A DNA stretch of 9,262 nt. It comes from Limiplasma sp031556335 (lineage in GTDB: Bacteria > Bacillota > Clostridia > Christensenellales > Aristaeellaceae). Both the position numbers and the translations under genes were made by a program. Of this stretch, positions 1-6,097 are shown piece after piece. The DNA is taken from assembly GCA_031556335.1 (NCBI GenBank), contig JAVBTE010000052.1:1-9262 (forward strand), written 5' to 3'. Below the pieces are notes generated by a model. It had not been told where the DNA came from, ran no database searches, and saw only the letters and a list, made by a program, of their open reading frames with translations. Position 1 is the first letter of the stretch; each line of letters starts with the position of its first letter.

Positions 1-138
1 CGTGGGCCCTGTGGGCCCTTCGGCGTAGCCGAAAGCGAACGAGAGGTGGGGCTTGAGGCGAGGGCAGGCCATGGTCATGGCCTGCGCGACAACCGAAAGC
101 CCGGGACAGGGGCGAAGCCCCTACCGTCCTCCCCGTTC
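1..138. repeat. Hairpin-rich intergenic stretch downstream of ffh
   Basis: No gene is visible here. It holds a 9-bp tandem duplication (GTGGGCCCT at 2-10 and 11-19), a hairpin TTCGGC-GTA-GCCGAA at 19-33, a nearly loopless 22-base perfect inverted repeat at 64-85 (arms GCAGGCCATG and CATGGCCTGC), and a hairpin AGGGGC-GAA-GCCCCT at 108-122. The hairpin cores resemble those of the repeats at 7626-7683 and 9198-9252 (AGGGGC..GCCCCT and GGCGTAGCC). None is followed on the minus strand by a T-run, so I do not call a clear ffh terminator; transcription may continue past the window edge. Confidence 0.6.
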
Positions 139-1461
139 CTAAAACGGCATCCGCATTCTTCCCTTTTTGCCGAAGCGGCCGCCCATCATTTGCTTCATCA
201 TGGCTTTGGCCTGCTCAAACTGGCGCATCAGGGCGTTCACGTCCTGCACGGTGGTGCCGCTGCCGGCAGCGATGCGCTTGCGGCGGCTGGCGTTGAGGAT
301 GGCGGGGTTTTTGCGTTCCCGCTTGGTCATGCTGCGAATGATGGCCTCGGGCTTTTTCATGGCGTTCTCGTCGATGTCCACGTCCGCCAGTTTGTTGCCC
401 ATGCCGGGAATCATGGAGAGCACGCTTTGCATGCCGCCCATTTTTTTCATCTGCTGCATTTGGCCGAGGAAGTCGTCCAGGGTCAGTTCCTGGCCGCCTT
501 TTTTGGCCAGCTTGTCCACCTCGCCCTCGTCGAAAGCCTCCTGGGCTTTTTCGATGAGGGTCATCACGTCGCCCATGCCCAGGATGCGGCTGGCCATGCG
601 GTCGGGGTGGAAGGGTTCGATGTCGGCCAGCTTTTCCCCGGTGCCGGAGAACTTGATGGGCTTGCCCACCACGGCCTTGATGGACAGGGCCGCGCCGCCC
701 CGGGTGTCGCCGTCCAGCTTGGTCAGGATGACGCCGTCAATGCCCAGGTCGTCGTCGAAGGTTTTGGCCACGTTCACGGCGTCCTGGCCGGTCATGGCGT
801 CCACCACGAACAGCACTTCCTGGGGCTTTACGGTGGCCTTGACCCGGCGCAGTTCCTCCATCAGCTCGGTGTCGATGTGGAGGCGGCCGGCGGTGTCGAT
901 GATCAGCACGTCCCGGCCATAGTCCCGGGCATACTGCACGGCCTCCTGGGCGGTTTTCACCGGGTCCTGGGTGCCGCGCTCAAACACGGGCACGTTCACC
1001 TGCTGGCCCACCACTTGCAACTGCTTGATGGCGGCGGGGCGGTAGATGTCGCAAGCCGCCAGCAGGGGCTTTTTGCCGGTTTTTTGCAGGTAATTGGCCA
1101 GCTTGGCGGCCATGGTGGTTTTGCCCGCGCCCTGCAGGCCGCAGAGCATGTAAATGGTGGGCACGCTGGAGGACCAGGTGAGCCGCGCGTTTTGCGCGCC
1201 CATCAGGGCCGTCATTTCCTCGTTGACGATTTTGATGACCTGCTGGGCGGGGGACAGGCTTTCCAGCACGCTTTGGCCCACGCAGCGGTCGGTGACTTTT
1301 TTTACAAAGTCTTTGACCACCAGGTAGTTGACGTCGGCTTCTAACAGGGCCACGCGCACCTCGCGCATGCCCTCCTTCACGGCCTGCTCCGTCAGCTTGC
1401 CCCGGGAGGTCAGTTTGGAAAGCGCGGAGGACAGCTTCTGGCTGAGTCCTTCAAAGGCCAT
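139..1461 (-). CDS. ffh: Signal recognition particle protein Ffh (SRP54 GTPase)
   Basis: Ffh is the protein subunit of the bacterial signal recognition particle. It binds signal peptides of nascent membrane and secreted proteins and 4.5S/SRP RNA, and delivers the ribosome to the receptor FtsY by paired GTP hydrolysis. Seen in the 440 residues from the ATG at 1461: an N-terminal four-helix N domain (about 1-85), then the G domain with the P-loop GLQGAGKTT (about 108-116), DTAGR (about 185-189) and TKLDGD (about 245-250), then a methionine-rich M domain ending in AMMKQMMGGRFGKKGRMRMPF-like sequence. Length is normal for the family. A GTG three codons upstream (1470) is in frame, but GAGGAGTGAGG sits right before the 1461 ATG, which I prefer. 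The stop codon of ylxM lies inside this ribosome binding site, so the two are translationally coupled. Identification is certain. Confidence 0.98.
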   Translation of the reverse strand: MAFEGLSQKLSSALSKLTSRGKLTEQAVKEGMREVRVALLEADVNYLVVKDFVKKVTDRCVGQSVLESLSPAQQVIKIVNEEMTALMGAQNARLTWSSSVPTIYMLCGLQGAGKTTMAAKLANYLQKTGKKPLLAACDIYRPAAIKQLQVVGQQVNVPVFERGTQDPVKTAQEAVQYARDYGRDVLIIDTAGRLHIDTELMEELRRVKATVKPQEVLFVVDAMTGQDAVNVAKTFDDDLGIDGVILTKLDGDTRGGAALSIKAVVGKPIKFSGTGEKLADIEPFHPDRMASRILGMGDVMTLIEKAQEAFDEGEVDKLAKKGGQELTLDDFLGQMQQMKKMGGMQSVLSMIPGMGNKLADVDIDENAMKKPEAIIRSMTKRERKNPAILNASRRKRIAAGSGTTVQDVNALMRQFEQAKAMMKQMMGGRFGKKGRMRMPF

Positions 1462-1466
1462 GTTCC

Positions 1467-1841
1467 TCACTCCTCTCCGTCGATGTCGGCGATGATTTGG
1501 GTAATCTGCCGGATGGCGGCAGGGGACTGGTTGGTTTCCAGGGCCGCGATGACCTTGCGAAGGCCGTCGCCAATGCGCCGGGTCTGGGCCACGCCGCCCA
1601 CCGCCTGCTCGCAGTGGCGCAGCTTTTGCGCGGAGCGGGTGATCAGGTCGTGCACGTTTTGGCGGCTGACGCCCAGGTGGTCGGCGACTTCGGCCAGGGA
1701 CCAGTCCTCGTCATAGTGCAGTTGAAGCGCGGTGCGCTGCCGCTCGGTCAAAAGGCCGCCGTAAAAAGCGCACAGGGTGCTGATTTCCACGTTCTGCGAA
1801 AGCTTTTGGTCCGGCGAGGAACCGGTTTCGGCTGGCATCAT
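1467..1841 (-). CDS. ylxM: YlxM family SRP-associated helix-turn-helix protein
   Basis: A 124-residue protein with a sigma-70 region 4-like helix-turn-helix: LLTERQRTAL, then SLAEVADHLGVSRQNVHDLI (about residues 30-70), followed by a helix and a variable tail. This is the YlxM/p13 family, found just upstream of ffh in Firmicutes; in streptococci it has been tied to SRP function, acting on Ffh and SRP RNA rather than as a classical transcription factor. An ATG at 1859 is in frame, but GAAGGAG at 1847-1853 lies five bases before the ATG at 1841, so I choose 1841 (a second ATG follows at 1838). The stop lies within the ffh ribosome binding site. The N-terminal 15-20 residues look unstructured. 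Family assignment rests on domain content and the ffh linkage. Confidence 0.93.
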   Translation of the reverse strand: MMPAETGSSPDQKLSQNVEISTLCAFYGGLLTERQRTALQLHYDEDWSLAEVADHLGVSRQNVHDLITRSAQKLRHCEQAVGGVAQTRRIGDGLRKVIAALETNQSPAAIRQITQIIADIDGEE

Positions 1842-1890
1842 GGGAACTCCTTCGGGCATCTGTCAAGTGGTTTTGCTTGGCAACCTCAGC

Positions 1891-1919
1891 AGTATACTTC
1901 AAAAAAAAAAGTCTGTCAA
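1891..1919 (-). promoter_or_regulatory. Promoter of ylxM-ffh, overlapping the upstream terminator
   Basis: On the minus strand a perfect -35 box TTGACA (1919-1914) is followed by a 17-base spacer and a -10 box TATACT (1896-1891). The -35 box is part of the descending arm of the terminator at 1901-1938, and the spacer contains its ten-T tail. Transcription would start near 1884, leaving a leader of about 40 bases before the ylxM start at 1841. Confidence 0.85.
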
Positions 1920-1938
1920 GGAATTTTCCCTGACAGAC
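1901..1938 (-). terminator. Rho-independent terminator of the XRE/membrane-protein operon
   Basis: Read on the minus strand, the arms GTCTGTCA and TGACAGAC form a perfect 8-bp stem, extended inside by GG/CC pairs around an A-rich loop, and are followed at once by ten T residues (1910-1901). It lies 15 bases beyond the stop of the membrane-protein gene at 1953. On the plus strand there is no T-run, so it works in one direction. Confidence 0.92.
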
Positions 1939-1952
1939 GGATCGACGGACCG

Positions 1953-2390
1953 TTACATTTTTTTGTCATACACCCGGTGGGCGATGAGGAAGGAGAAGAA
2001 TTGCACATACAGGGCCCCGATGCATAAATAGGAAGGCACCCGAAGGCCCATGGCCATCAGCGCGAAGGCCAGCACCGTGAACAGGCCCACGCTCACCATC
2101 CAGGAAACGGCCATGGCCGCGCGCTTTACGGCGATGTTGCGCTCGTCGTTTTCCTCAATTTCTTTTTGTTTCAGCTTTTCCGGCGACACCACCTTGGAGC
2201 GGATGAAAAGGAAAATGGCCACTGCAATCAGCCCCGAGCCAAACCCGGCGAACATGCCAAGCAGCGTGGCATAGTCGTGGGCGTCCTCCGGGGCGGACTG
2301 GATGCCGATGACGCCGTAGCAAAGGCTGATCACGCCTATGATCACCATCATGAGTTGCACCGTTTTTTTGGATTTCATGCCGCACAGCAT
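1953..2390 (-). CDS. Four-helix membrane protein, partner of the XRE regulator
   Basis: A 145-residue integral membrane protein of unknown function. Hydrophobic segments are visible at about 11-30, 41-63, 91-114 and 119-138; a charged loop (about 64-90, with EKLKQKEIEENDERN) joins helices 2 and 3. An NDERN-containing loop before a helix is typical of small Firmicute membrane proteins (DUF2178-like and related) encoded right after small XRE repressors; I recall this pattern but cannot confirm the exact family. Its ATG overlaps the TAA of the upstream regulator (TAATG), and GAGGAGGAGG precedes it at seven bases, so the start at 2390 is preferred over the in-frame ATG at 2378. It ends 15 bases before a strong terminator. 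The tight pairing suggests that the regulator controls, and may respond to the state of, this membrane protein, but nothing in the sequence names a ligand. Confidence 0.85.
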   Translation of the reverse strand: MLCGMKSKKTVQLMMVIIGVISLCYGVIGIQSAPEDAHDYATLLGMFAGFGSGLIAVAIFLFIRSKVVSPEKLKQKEIEENDERNIAVKRAAMAVSWMVSVGLFTVLAFALMAMGLRVPSYLCIGALYVQFFSFLIAHRVYDKKM

Positions 2391-2593
2391 TAGGATTCCT
2401 CCTCCTCGTAAATGAAAATGTCCTCCACGGCAAGCCCGAAGTAGCGGGCCAGGCGAATGGCCAGGGTAATGGAAGGGTTGTAGCGCCCGTTTTCCAGGGA
2501 GCTGATGGTTTGGCGGGAGACGCGAAGCGCCGCGGCCAGTTCTTCCTGCCGGACGCCCCGCTGGTTGCGCAGTTCTTCCAGGCGGTTGTTCAT
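2390..2593 (-). CDS. Small XRE-family (Cro/CI-type) transcriptional regulator
   Basis: A 67-residue DNA-binding protein that is almost nothing but one HTH_3 domain: RNQRGVRQEELAAALRVSRQ (about 9-28) followed by TISSLENGRYNPSITLAIRL and an acidic tail (EEEES). The recognition helix region is VSRQTISSLENGR. Such one-domain regulators (YozG-like) are commonly paired with a small membrane protein, as here. AAAGGAGG at about eight bases before the ATG supports the start. A consensus promoter and a 20-base palindrome across the expected transcription start lie upstream (2621-2673), suggesting autorepression of the two-gene operon. No effector-binding domain is present. Confidence 0.93.
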   Translation of the reverse strand: MNNRLEELRNQRGVRQEELAAALRVSRQTISSLENGRYNPSITLAIRLARYFGLAVEDIFIYEEEES

Positions 2594-2620
2594 GGATGCC
2601 TCCTTTGCCGGGAATGAAAA

Positions 2621-2640
2621 ATGGAAAGCATGCTTTACAT
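2621..2640. promoter_or_regulatory. Palindromic operator candidate of the XRE operon
   Basis: ATGGAAAGCATGCTTTACAT is a 20-base palindrome with a single mismatched pair, centred just downstream of the -10 box at 2645-2650 and covering the expected start site (near 2638). The half-site CTTTACAT recurs at 2679-2686, upstream of the -35 box, and GTAAAGCAT recurs at 2719-2727. Position and symmetry suit binding of a dimer of the XRE protein encoded downstream; the assignment is inference. Confidence 0.6.
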
Positions 2641-2644
2641 GCGC

Positions 2645-2673
2645 ATCATATCAAATCCAGGGGGCGATGTCAA
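2645..2673 (-). promoter_or_regulatory. Promoter of the XRE/membrane-protein operon
   Basis: Minus-strand TTGACA (2673-2668), 17-base spacer, TATGAT (2650-2645): near-perfect vegetative sigma-A promoter. An A/T-rich stretch upstream (2680-2705) could serve as an UP element. The leader is about 45 bases. Confidence 0.88.
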
Positions 2674-2740
2674 GCGAACTTTACATAAAAAACATGTTTT
2701 TTCTTCCAAATAAGGACGGTAAAGCATATAACGCAACAAG

Positions 2741-2874
2741 CAGGGGCATGGGCCCCTGCCAGACGGCAACAAACCTTTCACCAAGGGAGGTTTGGAGGGA
2801 CCGCAGTTCCTCCAAGTGAAATCGTATCGACCGGCTTTGCCGGTCGGGCGGGGCGTTTCCGCGCCAGCGGAAAC
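2741..2874. repeat. Train of hairpins in the gap between the XRE operon and araD
   Basis: This lies within a 327-base stretch (2594-2920) without a gene. Stems seen: GCAGGGGC/GCCCCTGC (2741-2756), CAAACCT/AGGTTTG (2770-2794), TTGGAGG/CCTCCAA (2792-2815), GACCGGC/GCCGGTC (2829-2845) and GTTTCCGC/GCGGAAAC (2855-2874). The second and third share bases 2792-2794, so they cannot both form fully. None carries a clean T-tail. Such an ordered set looks like a dispersed intergenic element or a structured 3' region of the araAD transcript rather than chance, but I cannot name a family. Confidence 0.55.
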
Positions 2875-2888
2875 AATTCGCGTAAACT

Positions 2889-2916
2889 CGAAAAAGTGGC
2901 TTTCGCCACTTTTTCG
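2889..2916. terminator. Terminator downstream of araD (bidirectional form)
   Basis: A perfect 12-bp stem (CGAAAAAGTGGC with GCCACTTTTTCG) closes a four-base loop TTTC/GAAA. The stem has an A-run on one side and a T-run on the other, so it reads as a terminator both ways. It begins five bases past the araD stop codon. Confidence 0.8.
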
Positions 2917-2920
2917 ACAG

Positions 2921-3622
2921 TTATTTTTGCCCATAATACGCATTGGGCCCATGCTTGCGCAAATAATGCTTTTCCTGCACATACTCCGGCAGGCATTCCC
3001 GGGGCTGCGCAAGGGGCAGCGCCTCGGTGTGCCAGGCCATCATGGCCACTTCTTCCAGCACCACGGCGTTGTGCACAGCGTCCAGGGCGTCTTTGCCCCA
3101 GGCAAAGGGCCCGTGGTTGCGAACCAGCGCGCAGGGCACGGCCGCCGGGTCCATGCCGATCTCCTCAAAATGGGAGGCAATCACATTGCCGGTTTCCATT
3201 TCGTAGGCCCGTTCCACTTCCTCCCGGGTGAGGGCGCGGGTAATGGGCACCGGGCCGTGGATGTAATCGGCGTGGGTGGTGCCGTAGGGGGGAATCTCCC
3301 GGCCTGCCTGGGCCCAGACGGTGGCCCAGCGGCTGTGGGTGTGCACGATGCCGTTGGCCTTGGGAAAGCGGTGATACAAAACCGTATGGGTCGGCGTATC
3401 GCTGGAAGGGTTCAGATCGCCTTCCACCTTGTTGCCCAACAGGTCCATCACCACCATGTCCTCTGGGCGAAGGTCCTCGTAGGGCACGCCGGAGGGTTTG
3501 ATCACGTACAGACCCTTGTCCCGGTCGACGCCGGACACGTTGCCCCAGGTGAAGGTAACCAGCCGGTGCCGGGGCAGGAGCATATTGGCTTCGTACACCT
3601 GTTGTTTCAAATGCTTCAGCAT
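2921..3622 (-). CDS. araD: L-ribulose-5-phosphate 4-epimerase
   Basis: Converts L-ribulose 5-phosphate to D-xylulose 5-phosphate by a zinc-dependent retro-aldol/aldol reaction, feeding arabinose into the pentose phosphate pathway; cytosolic. The 233 residues show the class II aldolase/adducin fold signature: GNVSG (27-31), KPSG (42-45), a SSD loop (73-75), the zinc ligands HTH (H94, H96) and H170 in RNHGPF, D119 in THADYI and a C-terminal tyrosine in AYYGQK (229/230), matching the E. coli enzyme's D76, H95, H97, D120, H171 and Y229. Length equals the usual 230 or so. It follows araA by 22 bases with GGGAGG eight bases before its ATG, so the two are co-transcribed. The close relatives UlaF/SgbE act on the same substrate, but the araA and araR neighbours decide for AraD. 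Confidence 0.97.
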   Translation of the reverse strand: MLKHLKQQVYEANMLLPRHRLVTFTWGNVSGVDRDKGLYVIKPSGVPYEDLRPEDMVVMDLLGNKVEGDLNPSSDTPTHTVLYHRFPKANGIVHTHSRWATVWAQAGREIPPYGTTHADYIHGPVPITRALTREEVERAYEMETGNVIASHFEEIGMDPAAVPCALVRNHGPFAWGKDALDAVHNAVVLEEVAMMAWHTEALPLAQPRECLPEYVQEKHYLRKHGPNAYYGQK

Positions 3623-3644
3623 AAGGGGAACCTCCCGTGGCAGA

Positions 3645-5123
3645 TCAGCCGCGAATTCTCCACACGATGTCGTTCCATTGCAGCTCTTTCAGCAGTTGGG
3701 GAATGGTGGTTTCCTTGCTGATGTGGATAAACTCGATGCCCATGATTTCGCAAAAGTCCCGCATATGCTCGGCGTCCAGGGCATAGCTGAGCACGGTGTG
3801 GTGGGCGCCGCCCGCCAGAATCCAGGCTTCCGCAGAGGTGGACAGGTCCGGCAGGGGTTTCCACATCACCCGGGCGGTGGGCAGCTTGGGCATGTCGTGG
3901 AAGGGCGCGCAGGCTTCCACATCGTTGACGATCATGCGGAAACGGTCGCCCATGTCCACCAGGGTCGCCACGATGGCCTTGCCCGCGCCGGTGTTGAAGC
4001 ACAGGCGGGCGGGGTCTTTCCGGTCGCCAATGCCCAGGGGATGCACCTCGATCCAGGGGCGGTCGGCGGCGATGGCCGGGTCCACCTCCAGCATGTGGGC
4101 GCCCAGAATGCCTTCGTTGGCGGGGTCCATATGGTAGCTGTAATCCTCCATGAAGGCGGTGCCGCCGGGCAGCCCCGCGGCCATCAGCTTCATCACCCGG
4201 TCCCGGGCGGCGGTTTTCCAGTCGCCCTCGCCGCCAAAGCCGAAGCCTTTGCCCATCAGGTTTTGGGTGGCCAGGCCCATCAGCTGTTCCAGCTCCTGCA
4301 AATCCTGGAAGGTATCGGTGAAGGCGCCGAAGCCGCCTTCGTTCAGGAAGCCCTCAATGGCGACCTCCTGCTTGGCCTGGTAGCGCACGGCGGCCAGGTT
4401 GTCGGTTTTGATGTCGTACTTTTCTTTGTATTCCGCCATTTTGGCGTCGATCTGGGCCTCGGTTACCGCGTTCACCCGGTTGATGAGGTCGCCCACGCCC
4501 CAGGTGTTTACGCTCCAGCCCAGCTTCACCTCGGCCTCCACCTTGTCGCCCTCGGTAACGGCCACTTCCCGCATGTTGTCGCCAAAGCGGCAGACCTTCA
4601 AGCGGCGGCTTTCCAGCGCGCCAATGGCGCTGCGCATCCAATGGCTGATGCGGCCGCGAATTTTTTCATTTTCCCAGTGGCCCGCGATGACCTTGCGGGG
4701 CATGCGCAGGCGCGCGCCGATATAGCCGTGCTCCCGGTCGCCGTGGGCGGACTGGTTCAGGTTCATGTAGTCCATGTCGATGGTGTTCCAGGGAATGTCC
4801 CGGCTGAACTGGGTGTTCCAGTGCAGGTAAGGCTTTTGCAGCTTGGTCAGGCCGCTGATCCACATTTTGCTGGGGCTGAAGGTGTGCATCCAGGCGATGA
4901 CGCCGGCGCAGCGGGGGTCGGCGTTGGCTTGCAGCACCACGTCGGTGATGGACTGGCTGGAAAGCACCGCGCCCTTGAAAACGATGTTGCCCACGATGGC
5001 CTCGTCCTTGTTCAGGGCTTCGGTCATCAGCCGGCAATGCTCTTCCTCCTGGCGGATGCAGTCGTCGCCGTACAGGTCCTGGGTGCCGCAGATAAACCAA
5101 AAATCGTATTGCTTTAATTTCAT
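3645..5123 (-). CDS. araA: L-arabinose isomerase
   Basis: Isomerises L-arabinose to L-ribulose in the cytosol, the first step of bacterial arabinose use; Mn-dependent. The 492-residue protein starts MKLKQYDFWFICGTQDLYG, the family hallmark, and carries the metal ligands: E299 in FGGEGDW, E326 in FMEDYSY, H343 in LGAHMLE and H441/H442 in LAGGAHHT, corresponding to E306, E333, H350 and H450 of E. coli. Length is within the usual 474-500. AAAGGAGG about nine bases before the ATG supports the start. It heads an araA-araD operon whose promoter and AraR-like operator lie at 5154-5210. There is no araB here or between the genes. Confidence 0.98.
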   Translation of the reverse strand: MKLKQYDFWFICGTQDLYGDDCIRQEEEHCRLMTEALNKDEAIVGNIVFKGAVLSSQSITDVVLQANADPRCAGVIAWMHTFSPSKMWISGLTKLQKPYLHWNTQFSRDIPWNTIDMDYMNLNQSAHGDREHGYIGARLRMPRKVIAGHWENEKIRGRISHWMRSAIGALESRRLKVCRFGDNMREVAVTEGDKVEAEVKLGWSVNTWGVGDLINRVNAVTEAQIDAKMAEYKEKYDIKTDNLAAVRYQAKQEVAIEGFLNEGGFGAFTDTFQDLQELEQLMGLATQNLMGKGFGFGGEGDWKTAARDRVMKLMAAGLPGGTAFMEDYSYHMDPANEGILGAHMLEVDPAIAADRPWIEVHPLGIGDRKDPARLCFNTGAGKAIVATLVDMGDRFRMIVNDVEACAPFHDMPKLPTARVMWKPLPDLSTSAEAWILAGGAHHTVLSYALDAEHMRDFCEIMGIEFIHISKETTIPQLLKELQWNDIVWRIRG

Positions 5124-5153
5124 GGGAAGGCTCCTCCTTTTACGATGGCGCAG

Positions 5154-5172
5154 AAGTTGTACGTACTAATTT
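5154..5172. promoter_or_regulatory. AraR-like operator in front of araA
   Basis: The core GTACGTAC (5159-5166) is a perfect palindrome, with flanks AA and TT keeping symmetry outside it (AAGTTGTACGTACTAATTT). It matches from memory the core of the Bacillus AraR operator (NGTACGNAC with A/T flanks). It begins only a few bases downstream of the expected araA start site, a position that blocks the polymerase; the araR gene lies about 900 bases upstream. Confidence 0.75.
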
Positions 5173-5181
5173 CGTGTGCTT

Positions 5182-5210
5182 AGCATATCACAATTTTTTC
5201 AGAAACACAA
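5182..5210 (-). promoter_or_regulatory. araA-araD promoter
   Basis: Minus-strand TATGCT (5187-5182) serves as -10, preceded by a 17-base spacer containing an A6 run and a weak -35 box TTGTGT (5210-5205). The start would fall near 5175, immediately before the AraR-like operator. The -10 is good; the -35 matches TTGACA in only its first half, as is common for regulated promoters. Confidence 0.6.
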
Positions 5211-5249
5211 GAGAGAAAACGAAACCGGAGGGAATGCCGGCAAAGCGTT

Positions 5250-6082
5250 TCAGCCGGGTCTTTCCAGGTTGGAAAGGATTTCCCGGTACCTGCGGGTGGC
5301 CGGCAGACTGGGTTGCCCCTTTTGGCAAAAGGCCAGGCCCTTCATCTTTGGGGATACCCGTTCCACCACGATCCGCCCATCCGAAAGCTTGGCCTGGAGG
5401 GCGGCCAGGGCCTGCAAAAACCGGGATCTTTTCGGGCGTAGGGGTAAAAGGACAGCACATACACATACAAAAACAGGTTATAGCCCCGGAAGGGGTATTC
5501 CAGCTGCATAAACAGGGTGCCGATGCCGTAATGGCAGGGCCCCAGGGGCGCCCGGGTCACCCAGTGCCCCAGCAGAAACTCCGCCGCCCGGTCCAGGGCC
5601 GGCTGGCGGCTAAGGGTCCCGCTGAAACGAAAGGCGTCCAGCACCGTCAGGGTGGGGAAGGGGTTGGAATAGGCGGTTTCCGGCCCCCGGCCAAAGCTGA
5701 ACTTGTTGCAGCGCCAGCCGCCGTCATCGTGCTGAATGTCCAGCAGATGCCGGAAGGTTTTTTGCAGCCGGGCATCCTCCCCATAGCCCAGATGGCATAA
5801 CGCCGCCGCGGCCAGGGCGGTTTGGCAGGGATAGATTCCACCCTGGGGATACACTTTGAACCGCCCATCTTCCTGCCAGGCGGAAAAAATCAGGTCCGCA
5901 ACCCGCAAAAGCAGGGGGTCGTCAGGCTTCATGCCCAATTCCAGCAGATAACCCGCGCACTCCAGCGTGGAAAAAGGAGCCCCTTTCAGCAGCCGCCTGT
6001 CCGGGGTGGTCCAAAGGTCGCCGCCATTGTCGCGCAGGTGGGACAGAATGGCCGCGATATCCGCTTGAAACGGGTTTTCCAT
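5250..6082 (-). pseudogene. Alpha/alpha-toroid (prenyltransferase/squalene-cyclase-like) protein, frameshifted
   Basis: The intact reading frame from 6082 runs 246 codons and stops at 5342, but its last 24 or so residues (CRPWPPSRPSFRMGGSWW...) are low-complexity and unlike the rest. If one T is added to the five-T run (plus-strand A5 at 5416-5420), translation moves into a well-behaved frame, LQALAALQAKLSDGRIVVER then FCQKGQPSLPATRRYREILS, ending at a TGA at 5250 for about 277 residues. The body shows toroid repeats: SAWQEDGRFKVYPQGGIYPC (about 67-86), DIQHDDGGWRCNKF (about 115-128) and EYPFRGYNLFLYVYVLSFY (about 195-213). No DXDD cyclase motif or clear zinc set is visible, so no reaction can be assigned. 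GAGGAGG overlaps the araR stop codon, so it is translationally coupled to araR. The break may be a real mutation, a sequencing error in a homopolymer, or, less likely, recoding. Confidence 0.75.
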
Positions 6083-6097
6083 GGCGGTCTCGCCTCC

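Noticed and set aside
46..1344. Long open frame opposite ffh (432 codons), and similar long frames opposite araA (3498-5117) and serS (7895-9256)
   Set aside because: They are rich in His, Gly and Ala with no domain signatures, lie antisense to certain genes and are a common by-product of GC-rich codon usage.
2635..3012. Minus-strand open frame spanning the hairpin region and the end of araD
   Set aside because: It crosses a terminator and promoter, overlaps araD, and has no recognisable domain or ribosome binding site.
5175..5192. CRP-like TGTG-N10-CACA site at the araA promoter
   Set aside because: Spacing is two bases too long for CRP, and CRP-type control is not expected in this kind of organism.
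5216..5251. Terminator after the toroid gene
   Set aside because: The stem (GAAACG/CGTTTT plus CCGG/CCGG) is interrupted by an internal loop and followed only by a broken T tract, so it is too weak to call.
5410..5425. Programmed -1 ribosomal frameshift in the toroid gene
   Set aside because: The bases do not fit an X-XXY-YYZ slippery site, and no obvious upstream Shine-Dalgarno-like stimulator or downstream pseudoknot was seen; kept only as a remote option.
5188..5466. Separate 92-codon minus-strand gene after the toroid frame
   Set aside because: It overlaps the restored toroid C-terminus in another frame, has no ribosome binding site and an implausible Pro/Gly-rich sequence.
5174..5800. 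Plus-strand open frame opposite the toroid gene
   Set aside because: Basic, proline/glycine-rich translation with no domain; its apparent length reflects composition.
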